Assembly: GCF_048771995.1 (NCBI RefSeq)
Contig: NC_133026.1
Location: 96,688,501-96,752,500, forward strand
Source: Taeniopygia guttata
Lineage: Eukaryota > Chordata > Aves > Passeriformes > Estrildidae
Direction: 5' to 3'
Length of the DNA stretch: 64,000 bases
A program made the translations under genes and the position numbers. Shown in pieces: positions 63,576 through 64,000 of the stretch; the stretch's first letter is position 1, and each line of letters starts with the position of its first letter. Below the pieces are notes generated by a model. The model saw nothing but the letters and a program-made list of their open reading frames with translations, had not been told where the DNA came from and did not search any database.

Positions 63576-64000
63576 ACATCCCTCATGAGGTTCCCATGTG
63601 CTCACTTTTTTGAGCTTGTCCAAGTCCCTCTGGATGGCATCCCTTACTTCAGATGTCTCAGCTGCCCCACTCATCATGGTGTCATCTGCAAATTTGTTGA
63701 GGGTGCTCTTGATCCCCTAGTCTATGTCGCTGATGAAAACACTGAACAGTACTGGTCCCAGTATGGATCCCTGAGGGAAGCCACTTGTCACCAGTGCCCA
63801 CTGAAACATTGAACTATTCACCACTACACTCTGGGTATGACTGTCCAACCAATTCTCTCTCTAATTGAGAGAGAAGGATGTTGTGGGAAATTCTGTCAAA
63901 GGTCTTACAGAAATCCATTCAGATGACATCCATAGCCCCTCCCTTGTCCCCAGCGCTGTCACTCCATCATAGACGGCCAGTAGGCTGGTCAAACAGGACC
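63576..64000 (-). mobile_element. CR1 LINE reverse-transcriptase fragment, cut by the window edge
   Basis: On the - strand the codons read as the core and C-terminal part of the CR1 reverse transcriptase. An FDRI-like segment with SHNILL comes first, then [18 protein letters not shown], and the catalytic FADD motif intact (complement of about 63680-63695). In-frame defects include a TAG in place of a serine codon right after FISDID (near 63722), so it is not functional. The left boundary falls at the codons for NLM in the family's HVNLMKF stretch. The rest of ORF2 and the whole 3' UTR are absent there. The element continues beyond 64000, so its other end is not seen. Confidence 0.93.

Noticed and set aside
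1..64000. CRISPR arrays, operons, ribosome-binding sites or other prokaryotic systems
   Set aside because: Repeat content and composition are those of a vertebrate (avian) genome. There are no spaced identical repeats and no dense coding.

Overview
This window looks like non-coding DNA from a bird nuclear genome. The strongest evidence is its interspersed repeats. There are several CR1 LINE fragments, the dominant avian retrotransposon, some with recognisable reverse-transcriptase codons and some with the CR1 3' end. There are also three retroviral LTR-type sequences, two of which match LTR families I recognise from many bird genomes. The background is AT-rich and CpG-poor, and I see no SINEs. 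The exact species cannot be told from the sequence.

I find no host protein-coding gene, no convincing exon, and no tRNA, rRNA or other RNA gene. Most open frames are short and AT-rich, of lengths expected by chance over 64 kb. The longest ones are artefacts of microsatellites or lie inside LTRs. The window is therefore either intergenic (gene-desert-like) or inside a long intron, and the sequence alone does not decide which.

Layout. 1-8 kb: unique AT-rich DNA with a (TA)n run. 8.06-8.63 kb: a + strand solo LTR (ERVL-like). 8.6-14.7 kb: unique. 14.73-15.17 kb: a large (AAAAG)n array with an (AAAGG)n island. 17.1 kb: (TG)n. 19.5-19.8 kb: a - strand CR1, followed by an unexplained GC-richer block to 20.1 kb. 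27.35-27.46 kb: a + strand CR1 3' end. 30.3 kb: (TG)n. 31.95-32.32 kb: a roughly 370-bp (GGAA)n array. 37.16-38.17 kb: an old, diverged - strand CR1 of about 1 kb. 41.7-42.0 kb: a block dense in TAAT/TTGATT motifs. 47.0-47.9 kb: a - strand LTR with clear TATA and AATAAA signals. 49.4 kb: a + strand CR1 tail. 49.9 kb: (TA)n. 54.37-55.28 kb: two CR1 pieces in opposite orientation that fit one twin-primed, 5'-inverted insertion. 56.7-57.7 kb: a - strand ERV LTR remnant. 63.58-64.0 kb: a - strand CR1 reverse-transcriptase fragment running off the right edge.

Nothing here works together as a gene system. The most informative signals concern genome dynamics: the 5'-inverted CR1, a second CR1 that breaks at the same consensus point, and two very long purine-only arrays. 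Consensus comparisons for CR1 and the LTRs are from memory, so boundaries are approximate (tens of bases).
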